From Trichobilharzia szidati (Eukaryota > Platyhelminthes > Trematoda > Strigeidida > Schistosomatidae): 64,000 nucleotides of DNA. Of this stretch, positions 23,079 through 34,205 are shown one piece after another. Made by a program: the position numbers and the translations under genes. The notes beneath the pieces were generated by a model. It ran no database searches and was not told the DNA's origin. It saw only the letters and a list, made by a program, of their open reading frames with translations. Every line of letters starts with the position of its first letter. Position 1 is the stretch's first letter. The stretch spans positions 136,062,920-136,126,919 of the forward strand of contig OX235279.1 of assembly GCA_944472155.2 (NCBI GenBank), read 5' to 3'.

Positions 23079-23578
23079 NNNNNNNNNNNNNNNNNNNNNN
23101 NNNNNNNNNNNNNNNNNNNNNNNNNNNNNNNNNNNNNNNNNNNNNNNNNNNNNNNNNNNNNNNNNNNNNNNNNNNNNNNNNNNNNNNNNNNNNNNNNNNN
23201 NNNNNNNNNNNNNNNNNNNNNNNNNNNNNNNNNNNNNNNNNNNNNNNNNNNNNNNNNNNNNNNNNNNNNNNNNNNNNNNNNNNNNNNNNNNNNNNNNNNN
23301 NNNNNNNNNNNNNNNNNNNNNNNNNNNNNNNNNNNNNNNNNNNNNNNNNNNNNNNNNNNNNNNNNNNNNNNNNNNNNNNNNNNNNNNNNNNNNNNNNNNN
23401 NNNNNNNNNNNNNNNNNNNNNNNNNNNNNNNNNNNNNNNNNNNNNNNNNNNNNNNNNNNNNNNNNNNNNNNNNNNNNNNNNNNNNNNNNNNNNNNNNNNN
23501 NNNNNNNNNNNNNNNNNNNNNNNNNNNNNNNNNNNNNNNNNNNNNNNNNNNNNNNNNNNNNNNNNNNNNNNNNNNNNN
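23079..23578. other. Assembly gap, 500 N
   Basis: Exactly 500 N, a round size that suggests a placeholder. It begins inside satellite unit 12 and ends in unrelated AT-rich DNA, so the true length of the array is unknown. Confidence 0.98.
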
Positions 23579-26500
23579 TAAAGAATAGTGCTTGTTAAGA
23601 GTTTTTGTTGAGGATTGTTTATTGTTTTTCTAATTCAGTTAGAAGTTTAACCCAAGCTCCGTGTTCTTCATTCATATAAGCAAGACTGCTTCACAACTTT
23701 CCTAGATGAAGGCATTTATCAAAATGGTTTCATCAAAGGTGGATGTAATTCTTTAACACTATTTTGAAATGTAAACTAACAGTAGCGGGCAGTGACTATA
23801 AACACATCTCCTCTAAGCGGTGTTTTCATATTATTCATCCAACACTGTTGCACAAGACTTTTTGGGATCATATTGCCGTACTGAAGATGCATTCAAAAAT
23901 GTATACCTAATAATTACCATTATTATTTCACGTAAATAGTGTATGTTGATCTTTTTTTCTTTTATTGATTACGTATAAGCCAATAGGCAGGATTACTCAA
24001 TATTTTCTTTATGCTCTGGACAGAAGATGAGCTGTCATATGTTTCGGAAAGGAGAATAATTTTGAAATTTTGTCCTTCCGCATTTAGACTTGTCTCTCAC
24101 TATAATATCAACAACCCAAGAATAAGGAATACCAGCGAAGTGTACAGAGTTAATCCAAAATAAAATGAAATATGATAAATTATGAAACAATATTCACTCT
24201 TACGTTAGTGCAAACTCTTTGGTGTAAATTCAACAGACGATCATTTAAATCAACCCTATTTCAAATCGAATGGCGTACAATTTATTGCTACTTTACTAAA
24301 CTTTTATTAAACACTTAGTTAAAGTATACATGAAAGAAGGAGATGATTCTATTATCGATTAAGGTCAAAATACTGACCTGACATTGTTTTAATCAATTGG
24401 GGCATTTAAATAATATATCCTTATATGCTTCTAAATGTTCAGACTCATTTTTTTACCAATAGAAGGCAGGATATAGAGAAACGGAAAAATGGCACTGATC
24501 ATGTAGGTAGAATAAAAGATCCGTGCAATTATATCTCTACTAGTCAAATAGGTAAGCTCATCACATATCGGTACCGAAGTTTGAACACAGTTGAATATTT
24601 ATTCTTTCAAACACATCTGAATAGTATTTCACACTGACTACTAATGAATGTGAATAGGACACTTACTTATTGAAAAGCTATGCTCAATCAAACAAAGTTT
24701 TCTAATACTTTCTATGCAGTAATTATACAACTATGTTATGAATAACATGTGACTTCGTTCCACTTGAAACCTTGAAAAAGGTGGTAGTTGTTGTTATTCC
24801 TTAATTAAGAATTTTATATTGTTATATTCTCCCCTATAGTCTAATATTATTCATCTTTCATCTATGCTCATATTGATATCTTGCCAGAGAGTTCAGTTCA
24901 ATCCAATATATCATTTTTACAAATACTTTAGTTTCGCCTACCCTTTAAATTATTATACATCATCTGGAAAAAATAATTTCAGTCCAAAAGATGCACCTTT
25001 ATACTTGTCAAAAAGAAACTGAACGTCTTTATATGTTTGCTTATATAATAAAATGAATAAAATGATTCATGAACGATTGACTCTTCCCAATCAAATAACA
25101 GCTAAGCGAAGTGGTGAGATACTGAAGTCGAACAACAATCAGGCTGCATGAAACGGAATTATCTTCAAAGAATAAAGTACAGTGTAATGTAAAGTATGAT
25201 GCCTGGAGGGAAGTAAAGAGATTTCCAAACTATCATAAAGCGACTGAAATACAGGCAATTGAATTGGTGATTCCCATGTATATATATAGGACGATAATGG
25301 CATTTTTCGGACAGGAAGCCAAATTTAGAAGTGACAAACAAAAGAAAAAAACCATTCTTTCATTTATTTTTTATCCATTAATTTTTTCAGAAATAAATTT
25401 ATAACAATTAATTAATTTAATTATATTAACAGCAAAATGCCAACTGGATGAAAATCAGCTTCCGGGACAGTGGAAGCCAATCACGCATACATCGACAGTA
25501 GGTGAAATAAAGATCAGTTGCCAATGTATAACTAACTGTCTATCCTTTGGCCTCACCTAGTTGCTTACACGCTGACTGTATTTTCTTGATAAAGATGAAA
25601 ATAGATTTTTGGGTTTGAACTTGAAGGTGCATCTGTTTACAAATGTCATTCTCATTATTCTATTTCTTCTCCTAAAATTCATCCTTTCGCTTTTTATTGT
25701 GTATGATCATAAAGGTAATAGGCATGAAAATATAAATGAGATTAATTTTATTTTATTTAGTCTATTGTCAGTATAATCATAGGATAAAACATAATGTTTC
25801 CTACTTAATGAAAGTAATTTTAATAAATGATTGTTTTATTGTTGTTGTTGTTGTTGGTTTTACTTCCTTTTGTTGATAATTAATCATATCTGTCACTTGT
25901 CTACTAAACCACCAATGATCAGTAGAATGAAAAAGCATGAGAAAAGAAGTAAAGCTGAATTACTGTGGTTTAGCATATATTTAAAGAATTAGTTACATAG
26001 ATTTATTTGAGTTATGAACAGTTATCATATCACATTTATCAAATTCCCAAACAACTTCACTTTAAGGTGAAACATCAAATATTAAATTGTTCTGCATTTG
26101 TGTTTAATATTTCACTAGTAATTTGGATGAACCAATTTGACACAATTTTTTGATGGTACATCAGTAATCATCAGAAATCTGAAATAAACTCTAGGAAGAC
26201 GGGAGAAATAGGAAGATGTAAAAAGCAGATAACTAGTGAAGCAAAAAAAATGTTCTGGCGAGTTTTTTTAATACTGTTGACATGGTCACATTCATCAGAT
26301 TTTGTTTGTTGGGTTATATAAGTCTTATATGATCATATCTACAATAATGAATAAAATCATACAACTCTTTCGACATAAGTACATTTTCATGCAGTGTCCA
26401 GTATTCTACGCTCCTTAAGCTACATACCGTATAGTTCATTCGAAGACCATGAGAAACCATACTTCGTAAAGATGGTAAACAATACTTATTATCAAAACAC

Positions 26501-27046
26501 TTTAGTACACTTATTCAATGCCTACCTCACTTCCAAGACCTATAGAAAACTACTTTAGTCAGATAATTACGCACTTACCCCACTTTCTAAATACTATACG
26601 AATAAACTGAGTGACAGTCTGATCAGCAATATGTATGCCACAGTTAATCTGAAACAATTGAATATGAAAGAAGATACTTCAGATATGTTAAGAAATCCAT
26701 GAATAAATGAAAGTTATAGTGTAATAAATATGAAGTGTTGGTTGCCATTTTTAAAATCTAAATGTTTAACAATGATTGTTATGATGACTGTAACTCAGTG
26801 ACTGTTAAAGTCAGCTCAAGCCATGGATAATCTAGAAGTGTTATCATTCACCAAGATTGGAAGTTTGTTGATAAAACCCCGGAGTTTGTCTATGAGTCAC
26901 TTTTAGTCTTAACTGTCAATAACTTGTAATTTCGTGCGTACAAGAAAGAGAACTGACTGAAAGCTTCTCTGAATCACAAAGAGACTGAAGCTAGGAAACA
27001 AATTCCGTTGGATTATAACCCGGAATTTCAATGGTAATTTACTTAC
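23579..27046. other. AT-rich non-coding DNA
   Basis: No satellite sequence, long ORF or recognisable domain. A short GTT run lies at about 25840-25857. This may be intron or downstream region of the minus-strand exon at 27047-27243. Confidence 0.6.
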
Positions 27047-27243
27047 CTGGGAGCGTAATGGAAATATTCAGAGTTACTCCATGGCTACCATCAGTACAGA
27101 GCAACATTTCAATATCCCCTGAACTCTGGTAGTTGTCTGAATGTGATTGATCGTAGACGAAAACCTCCTTTGATTCAACTGTTTCCAACAAATCTACCAG
27201 CTGAACACATATTTCATGGTCAGTAAGCTGTAATAGCTGGTGA
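27047..27243 (-). CDS. Internal exon of an unidentified host gene
   Basis: On the minus strand a pyrimidine-rich acceptor ending TTGCCAG stands at 27244, and a strong donor CCCAG/GTAAGT at 27046. The 197 bp between are open in one frame: one leftover base, 65 codons, one leftover base. The peptide includes HQLLQLTDHEICVQLVDLLE, then EVFVYDQSHSD, and ends GVTLNISITLP. Acidic helix, variable loop, then a beta strand ending in LP would suit the first half of an RWD domain, but that is speculation and I do not recognise the gene. Neighbouring exons were not found. Confidence 0.5.
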
Positions 27244-27491
27244 CTGGCAAGAATAAAAAATATCAGAGCAGTTTAGCCAGATAATTTCACATAAAGATGT
27301 TTAGGATATTCAAGTAGGAATCATGTCAGAGATTTCGAAACTACTTAGGGGTTACATATCTGAAACCAATGTGAAATGTCTTAGGACAATTTAAGATAAT
27401 GTCAGCTGTGTTTTCGTAGCCCCTCAATAAAGAAACCTGAAAGGTAGACATTTATAAAATTATATTTGTGAAATCTCAGCGAAATTGAAAT

Positions 27492-27549
27492 GATTAATTC
27501 CAACGTTTCGTTCGGCAATCTGGTCCGAACTTCTTCAGGGAAATTAATC
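27492..27549 (-). ncRNA. Hammerhead ribozyme-like motif (PLE type)
   Basis: The minus strand contains CTGAAGA, a 6-bp stem GTTCGG/CCGAAC with a 9-base loop, then GAAAC and GTT. The outer flanks GATTAATTtCC and GGAATTAATC pair with one bulge as stem I. Stem III would be the very short AC/GT form known from hammerheads of Penelope-like elements. One extra A sits between the CTGAAGA core and stem II, so activity is uncertain. Confidence 0.55.
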
Positions 27550-27566
27550 GAATTAACATAACAGAG

Positions 27567-27758
27567 GTTTATATATAAAAAGGAACAACTCATGTTTTTA
27601 AATTTTGTCCAATCATAAGTCATGCAATAGTCATCAACATGTATAAATAAATAAAATGGTATGTTTATATATAAAAGTACATCTCTTGTTTTAAATTGTT
27701 TGTCCTGTCATGTGAATCAAGAAACAGCTATCAATAGGTATAATAAACAAAACAAAAC
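27567..27758. repeat. Two diverged tandem copies, about 95 bp each
   Basis: Blocks starting gtttatatataaaa at 27567 and 27663 share the same order of words (tttaaattttgtcc or ttaaattgtttgtcc, then a caatag-type word and a run of ata and aaa). They look like an old duplication within a decayed repeat next to the hammerhead-like motif. Confidence 0.5.
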
Positions 27759-27763
27759 AAAAT

Positions 27764-27855
27764 TTTTATATGAACTGTGATCAAAATTTGACCTCACTCA
27801 GCGCTCATTTATTTTGCAACTATCCGGTCAAATCTTGATCACAGTTCATATAAAA
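27764..27855. repeat. 30-bp inverted repeat with 32-bp spacer
   Basis: Arms 27764-27793 and 27826-27855 are reverse complements with one mismatch in 30 bp (core TATATGAACTGTGATCAA). The RNA would fold into a long hairpin. It could be the end of a small inverted-repeat element; I cannot name a family. Confidence 0.85.
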
Positions 27856-30361
27856 CCTGAAAGGTGTTAATTTGACACTGTTGGTTTCTCTGTCTCAAAA
27901 GCCCATGACCTTCCAATTACGGCATTTAACTATTCACTGAGGGAATCTATGTTGATTCGTGTTACGACTTCTGGAGTTGACACTAAATTTGACCCTAGTT
28001 CCGTCGTCCTGATATCAATAAACTTATTCTCCTAAGTTTTAGATTTGTCTTCAACATCCTTGGTTAGATTGTCCGAATTCGCAAAAATCCTTTTTTCTAA
28101 GTTTCATGCTCCAGGAGTGTCTTGTTGTGCCATCCACATCCTGATTGAGGTATATTTTAAGATGTATTCGACAGTGATGAATCTTTACAATGTAGTAATT
28201 TCCACGATTAACTATCATGTACAACTATAATTACACCTCCTACAGGCAGGGTTTTGCCTAAGTAGTTACCACGTTTTCAAATTAATCTGTCTCTTCTGTG
28301 GGTAAATAATCTTAAAATTAACTTCAGCTGCTCTAATCTTCGATGTAAACCGTGTTTTTGAGGTAATAATAACGAGAGAATTTACCGAGTTCGTGCAATT
28401 GTTTAGAAACAGTAATATGGGGATATTCAGCTTATTTAGAACTTCTACTGCTCAAAAACCCTGTAAAATGAGGATTTTCACCGAACCACTGTCCTTCAAT
28501 CCCTTAGGTTTGTTGCTAACTAAAATCTGAGAGACATGAACAAAGGGGACTCAGTAAAGTATGTACCAGAAACAATATAGCTGTTCATAGCTCATACACG
28601 ACCTATATCTGCTTGCGTAGTGAAATTTTTCACCATGAGCGTTATGCTGTTTTAAGATTTATGACATAAGGCATATTGAAGTCGGAGACAACTACTGAAT
28701 CGAATCGTTACCTGAGATAAGCAGCTGTCTATATTCAATACTTTAGACGTAAAACAGCCTAACTATCATACTATATAATCGATGAAAGGTGTAAACTTTG
28801 GAAAAAAAACTAAAGAAAACAGTAGCATTCCTCCATTTGTAAAACAGTTGAATAAAATTATCAAACTAACAACTTCGTTTGTGTGTATTTGTGTATCCCG
28901 AGTAACTTTATCACATCCCATTTATCAATTATGATCAGAAGATGACTGGAGAAGTTAGAAATCAATGGTTACATGTCAATCAAAATTAGTTGTGTCATTA
29001 TTCAAATAGTCACATGATTACAATTCAGTTGAAATGATTAAATGTATGTGTTAAACGTGTGTTTGTGTGTATGCATCGTGAATAGTTTACACAAGATCCG
29101 ATAAGTGAAAACCAGTGAAGTATTTCAGTTGTCCATATAGGTCTTTATTCACTAAGGATGATAACAGCATGTCATTTTGTTACTGTAAAGCAAAACAAGC
29201 TGTCATTCAATCATAGATGGTATCAAGACCTTCACATCTCACGATGAGTATATCGATGTCCACACAGTGTTTCATGATCTGCTATACACTGTTTAACACA
29301 AACACACATCAGTTAACTATGGACAATTCTCAGGCTACGCATAAGCATCGATCCCTAATACAAGTAGTTACCTGACAACAAAAACCCAAAGGGCCAACGT
29401 GAAGCAGTGTTGTAGGACTTAGGATGAACACCAATTTAGAATGCTGAACGGTGGTCACATATTAAGACAACTGCAAAACATGTAGTCCTGGACCCTATTA
29501 TTTTTTATGGACGTCGATTGCTAATAAGACCTTTATAAAGTCAGAAGAGCTCTCAGTTGACTAATGATAACTATTTTGGAAACTCATTTCAATTTTTAAC
29601 AGTTTTAACAGGCCTTTTAAACCATATTCCTGAAATAAATCACTAATCGCACCTATAAGAATGTATTCCTTCTGGGTGCTAAAGAGGGAACTGCAATGAT
29701 TACAGACTACTTTTGTTACTTTAGTTAGCAAAGTTCTATGATTCAAGACATTTAATTCCAGGCATCATTTTCTAAGACCAAGTAGTTTGTCATATTTAGG
29801 GTTCACGCTACTAAGATTTAAGTACTACGAATTTCAAACCCTGAAATACGATACAGTTTGCTGTTGACACATAAATACTGAAATAAGCCGAAGACAAAGA
29901 AATAACTTGCTAGGTCAACTACATATGTCGAGTTCAGTACTCCAGCCCCGTCTCGCCCAGTAAGCATCCAGCTAGACTCAACCGCTAATTTGTAACCTGT
30001 TTCGCTGGGTTTTTTTAGCAATAAGCAGAGACCGAAAATTTGAATCTATCTCGTATCCATTTATATAATGCTATGCACATTTTGCTTCAATCACTAATGA
30101 TTAAATGAATTCCTCTTCACAGCAAATCTCACTTAATGACGTTTGATTTGACAATCATTATTAGTACTTAATCAGTAATTACAGTGCAAATAAGATTTTG
30201 GCTGACAACTACTTATTTATGTATAGTCTTTTGAATTTTACACTTCAACGGCTAGTTGAATTTCAGTTTCCCTCCGGAACCTGACTATTTTGCTCCATCA
30301 GCACGTCAATAAATACAATCAATTTATTTTGGCCAGCTAGATATTATGTAAATGTGAGATT
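27856..30361. other. Non-coding AT-rich DNA
   Basis: Short ORFs are present but none shows a recognisable domain. The stretch around 29380-29480 reads like decayed dispersed-repeat sequence, without firm family assignment. Confidence 0.5.
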
Positions 30362-30645
30362 ACTAGAAAGCTTAGCCAACGTGTTAGTGAACATCTCCCA
30401 TCGTGGTTTGGCAAAGGACAGACAAAAACAATTCGTAGCTCAATTTTGTCACAATTGATAGTGGTCATGTAATCGAGAAAACGAGAGCCTTCAAAGTAAT
30501 TCATCGTATCCCACCGAATCTTTCCAATAGACTTCGTATTCGTTTACTGCACACAGCTGAGGCGATAGGCATTCGAACTATTAAACCTAAACTATGTATT
30601 CAAAAAAAAGTTCGTACAGCCATTATCCCTCCCTTGGCCTATTAA
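30362..30645 (+). pseudogene. PLE C-terminal fragment (after GIY-YIG core)
   Basis: Two frames joined by a frameshift near 30450 read TRKLSQRVSEHLPSWF, then DSGHVIEKTRAFKVIHRIPP, then LLHTAEAIGIRTIKPKLCIQ, ending just before TAA at 30643-30645. This is the conserved C-terminal block of PLE proteins; compare LIDTGHTVEISQAFK and FAEAIAIKRFRPDLCIQ in the copy at 41673. RT and the GIY-YIG core are absent, so it is a 5'-truncated remnant in the opposite orientation to the satellite. Confidence 0.85.
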
Positions 30646-31261
30646 GACATAACCAACTAATCACTTCTACACCACCCTTTGTTTATATTTTCAACCCCTT
30701 TCTTATCATCCCTTAATCTTATCTTCATTATAAACGTGTTTCATTTCCTTCCCTTACAATCTAACATTACTTAATCGGTTCATTTTTTTTTACTAGCCTT
30801 TATCGACTACTTCCACCTGAACAGTTGTTTGTTTGAATCATGCTGTTTTTCATTATTCATGTTATCACAGATTGCCTCACTTTTTCATCCTTATTATTGA
30901 TAAGACCATTTTTATTATTACTATTATTATTATAATTATCATTACTACTATTATTACTAATTGCACAATTTATATTCACCATCGTATTATCCTATAGACA
31001 AAACACCGTGATTGGTTTATATTTGAATTTTTATTTGTAAACAGTTAAGCCTGATGAGATCTAATTGAAAACAATATTGTTCGCTTAAATGTGTTGTTCT
31101 AAATTACTGTAATTGTTTTAATAATGCAGTCCAAGGTTGTCGAATTTCAATAACTCGTTAAAATAAGATTATATGAAACATTTTCGTAGGCAGTAAAATA
31201 TACTGCAAATACTTGATGTCAAACCTCGCCTACTTAACTAACTTGCTAGTTTTCTAGACTG
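30646..31261. other. Non-coding DNA with a degenerate TTA/ATT tract
   Basis: This follows the PLE stop and may include its 3' untranslated part. A run of imperfect ATT/ACT triplets lies at about 30893-30960. Nothing else is recognised. Confidence 0.5.
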
Positions 31262-34205
31262 CCCCAAGCCCGGGTAAAGAGGGAGGGTTGGGCGTGAGGC
31301 TAGCAATCCCACACCACTTAACCTATCAAACTGCTAGAGAAACTTCGACGCACAGAAAATATATTAAAAATACAAAAACTTCAAATAACAATCTTATTCT
31401 TTGTTGGAATGGGAGAGGAGAAATGACGCATCGGGTTGATGAAAGCCAGCCTTCGGGAGGCCAGTCAGCCGATGTGCCTTTTCTTGATGAAAGCAAGAAT
31501 AAGAATGGAGACGTAGAACGTACGTACAATGTGTGAAGATTGGAAGGCTTTCCAGGTAGCCAAAGAAATGAAAAGACATGGCAATGAAGTGCTGGGTATC
31601 TGCGAGAGCAGATGGAATGGATGTAGATTATGGAAATTGTCAACTGGAGAATCAGTAATCTACTCCAATCTAGTCACTCAGACGAAAACCACGAGCACAC
31701 TGAAGGAGTGGCCATAATGATGGCACCAGTGGGAGCCAAAGCCTTAAAGCAGTGGCCTCAAAAGGAAGGAAGGTCACAATTATTATGCAGTACTACGCAT
31801 AGTGCTAAAAACAACACGGAACAAGAGAAGAAGGAAGATTTTTTTAGATAAGTACAAACAGTAATGAAAAACATTCTGAATAGCGACATCAAACTCCTTA
31901 TGGACGATATGAATGCCAGCTGAATTGGGAGAAAAAAATACAGAAAGAGAACTCACCATGAGTCGAGAGGCTGTCAGCAAAATGAATGAGCATGAAGAAT
32001 TATTCGCAGACTTTTGCGCTTCAGTAATTTGGTGATTGGAGGAAGCGTGTACAAGTACAAGGATATACACAACTCCAGCAACAAGGGTTTCGCCTGACGG
32101 ACACACCACAAACCAGATAGACTTCATCTCAATGTTGCTCAAGGAGGTGGAGACACAACCTGCTGGATACAGAGTCAAGGAGGGGAGCAGATGTGGACTC
32201 AGACCATCATCTAGATCAAGGAACACTCAAGGTGAAACTGAAATCCCTTAAAACAAACGGAGACAAGGCACTGTAATACAAGTTCAACATTCAGAAAGTG
32301 GAGGGAAAAACCACAATGGACACCTTCACTACAGATCAGATCAGAGCAAAGTCGGAGACTCTATGTGACATCACTGAGGAAACCTGCATAGAAGAGCATC
32401 GGAACTAACTCTCTGAAGATGATGTTCAAGGAAACGTGTGCAACTGTTCTAGGAAGACAGAAGAGACAAGACAAGGAATGGCTGTGAACGGATACCTGGA
32501 AAATAATGGAAGCGAGGAGAGAAGGATGGTGAAGGAGAAAATGACTCAATTCAAAGATGGACAGAAGGTGAAGGAGGAGCTAAGTTCACAGCGATGGACA
32601 TGGTACTGAATAAAACAGCAAAGAAGAGTGCTAGGAAAGACGAAAGACAATTCTACAACACGCTGGCCAGCAACTGAAATAAAACAGGAAGTTCTCAGGT
32701 AAAAAGAGACCTGCGGATATTATTTCAGGTAGCTAGGTCTCTATTCGAGAAGAGATTAACACAGATGCCGCCAATAACGGATGCTAAAACGAACCTGATT
32801 ATCAAGGATGAGGAACAAATAAAAAAGCGGGCTGATCACTTCAAGGTACTCACCCAGAAATATACTAAGTCACGTCATCCTGGAGAGAGAGAATGAAAGA
32901 TGCACTGGATGCAGAACTCCGCCAGCCCCACTAACCAGAACAAGCTGCATTCAGGAAAGGTAAATCATCATGTGCTAATCGAATTCCAACTCTACGCATC
33001 ATCATCACAGAACAAAGCAGAGAACGACCACCTAAAATTCATCGACTTCGAAAAGGCCTTCGACAGATAGAGTTGACCGAGAAATAATTTGGAAAATACA
33101 TCAACACAATTGCGTGCAGTATCTGAAGTCTTTATCAACCTCATTTAACAACTGGCTATACGACAATGACACGTGTCAGGTGATCCACAACGGAAAACTC
33201 AGCGAGGAGTTCTAATTGAAGACAGGAGTCAGACAAAGCTGCCTTTTACCACCACTGACATACCGAACTGTGGTGGACTTGGTCATGTGCCAGACTGTGA
33301 GTTGGGAGTGAGAAGACAGAAATACTCTGGATTTGTGGATTTCGTGGGTGATTTATGTTTAACCTCACACAAACTCGAAGACTTCCAGGCGGAAACCAAC
33401 AACGTGGCTGGAGGGGACGGCAGAGAATACAGGACTCCAGGTAAACATATAGAAGACGGAGGTGATGAAGATAACCAACGAACTGCAATAACAGCAACCA
33501 GCACCAATCAGCATCAACGGGAGAGTTTTAAAAGAGGTTACTTTTTTCACTTATCTATGAAGCATTGTTTCAACCACACACGGTATTGATGGAGGTGTCA
33601 AATCTGGTCGGAATCGAAAAGGTGAGACGCGCCTTCGCCAATCTAAAACCAGTTTGGAAGTCTTCTAAAATCAGCCACCAAAAAGAACAAGATTCGGATT
33701 TTCAACACAAATGTGAAGTCAGTCACTTCTTCTATATGGGTCAGAAACTTGACCGGCGCATCACGAAAGGCATTCCCAACAAGTTACAGACTTTTATCAA
33801 CAGCTGACACCTTCGCCGACTGAATCCATACTGAATATCAAATAGCCGGCTAGCCAAACAGAAAGAAGTAGCAACAAGAAACTCTAGGTGAGAACAAACC
33901 AACAAGCAAGAGCCGATAGCTCAACAAATATGGCGAAGAAATTGGAGATGGATCGGACATACTTTGAGGAGGCCGCAGAATGACATCGCACACCAGGCCA
34001 TCGCTCGAGTGGAGTCTCAACGGGAAGCGACAAGTGGGTAGTCAGTGCGAGGGTGACATGGAGGAGATCATGTGAGGAAGAGATGAGAGATTATTAGTAA
34101 TCATGGACCCAGATGAAGAGGATGGCAGAAAATAGAACAAAGTGGAGATGTGTTGTTGAAGCCCTTTGTTCCACTCGGAACGCAAGGGAATAATAATAAA
34201 ATAAA
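31262..34205 (+). mobile_element. Degenerate RTE-type non-LTR retrotransposon
   Basis: One LINE decayed across many frames. The 5' part has a GC-richer leader and an apurinic endonuclease domain (EVLGICESRWNG at about 31590-31620, then ESVIYSNL, later SPDGHTTNQIDFIS at about 32090-32130). The middle has the pre-RT domain (KRQDKEW, QFYNTLAS), then RT pieces: AAFRKGKSSCANRI near 32950, IDFEKAFDR-like near 33050, and DFVGDLCLTSHKLED at about 33340-33380, where the catalytic ADD reads VGD. The C-terminus gives WRWIGHT-like text near 33940, and the element ends in AATAATAATAAAA at about 34190-34205, an RTE-style tail. Stops, frameshifts and internal loss make it inactive. It resembles schistosome SR2. 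Confidence 0.85.

Noticed and set aside
22930..23598. Long plus-strand frames of about 220 codons at the gap
   Set aside because: Mostly N translated as X; artefact of the assembly gap.
29818..30021. 67-codon minus-strand ORF
   Set aside because: No domain, splice context or repeat relationship that I could recognise.
31288..33807. Several 60-147 codon ORFs on both strands
   Set aside because: Plus-strand ones are pieces of one decayed RTE element; minus-strand ones are its shadows.
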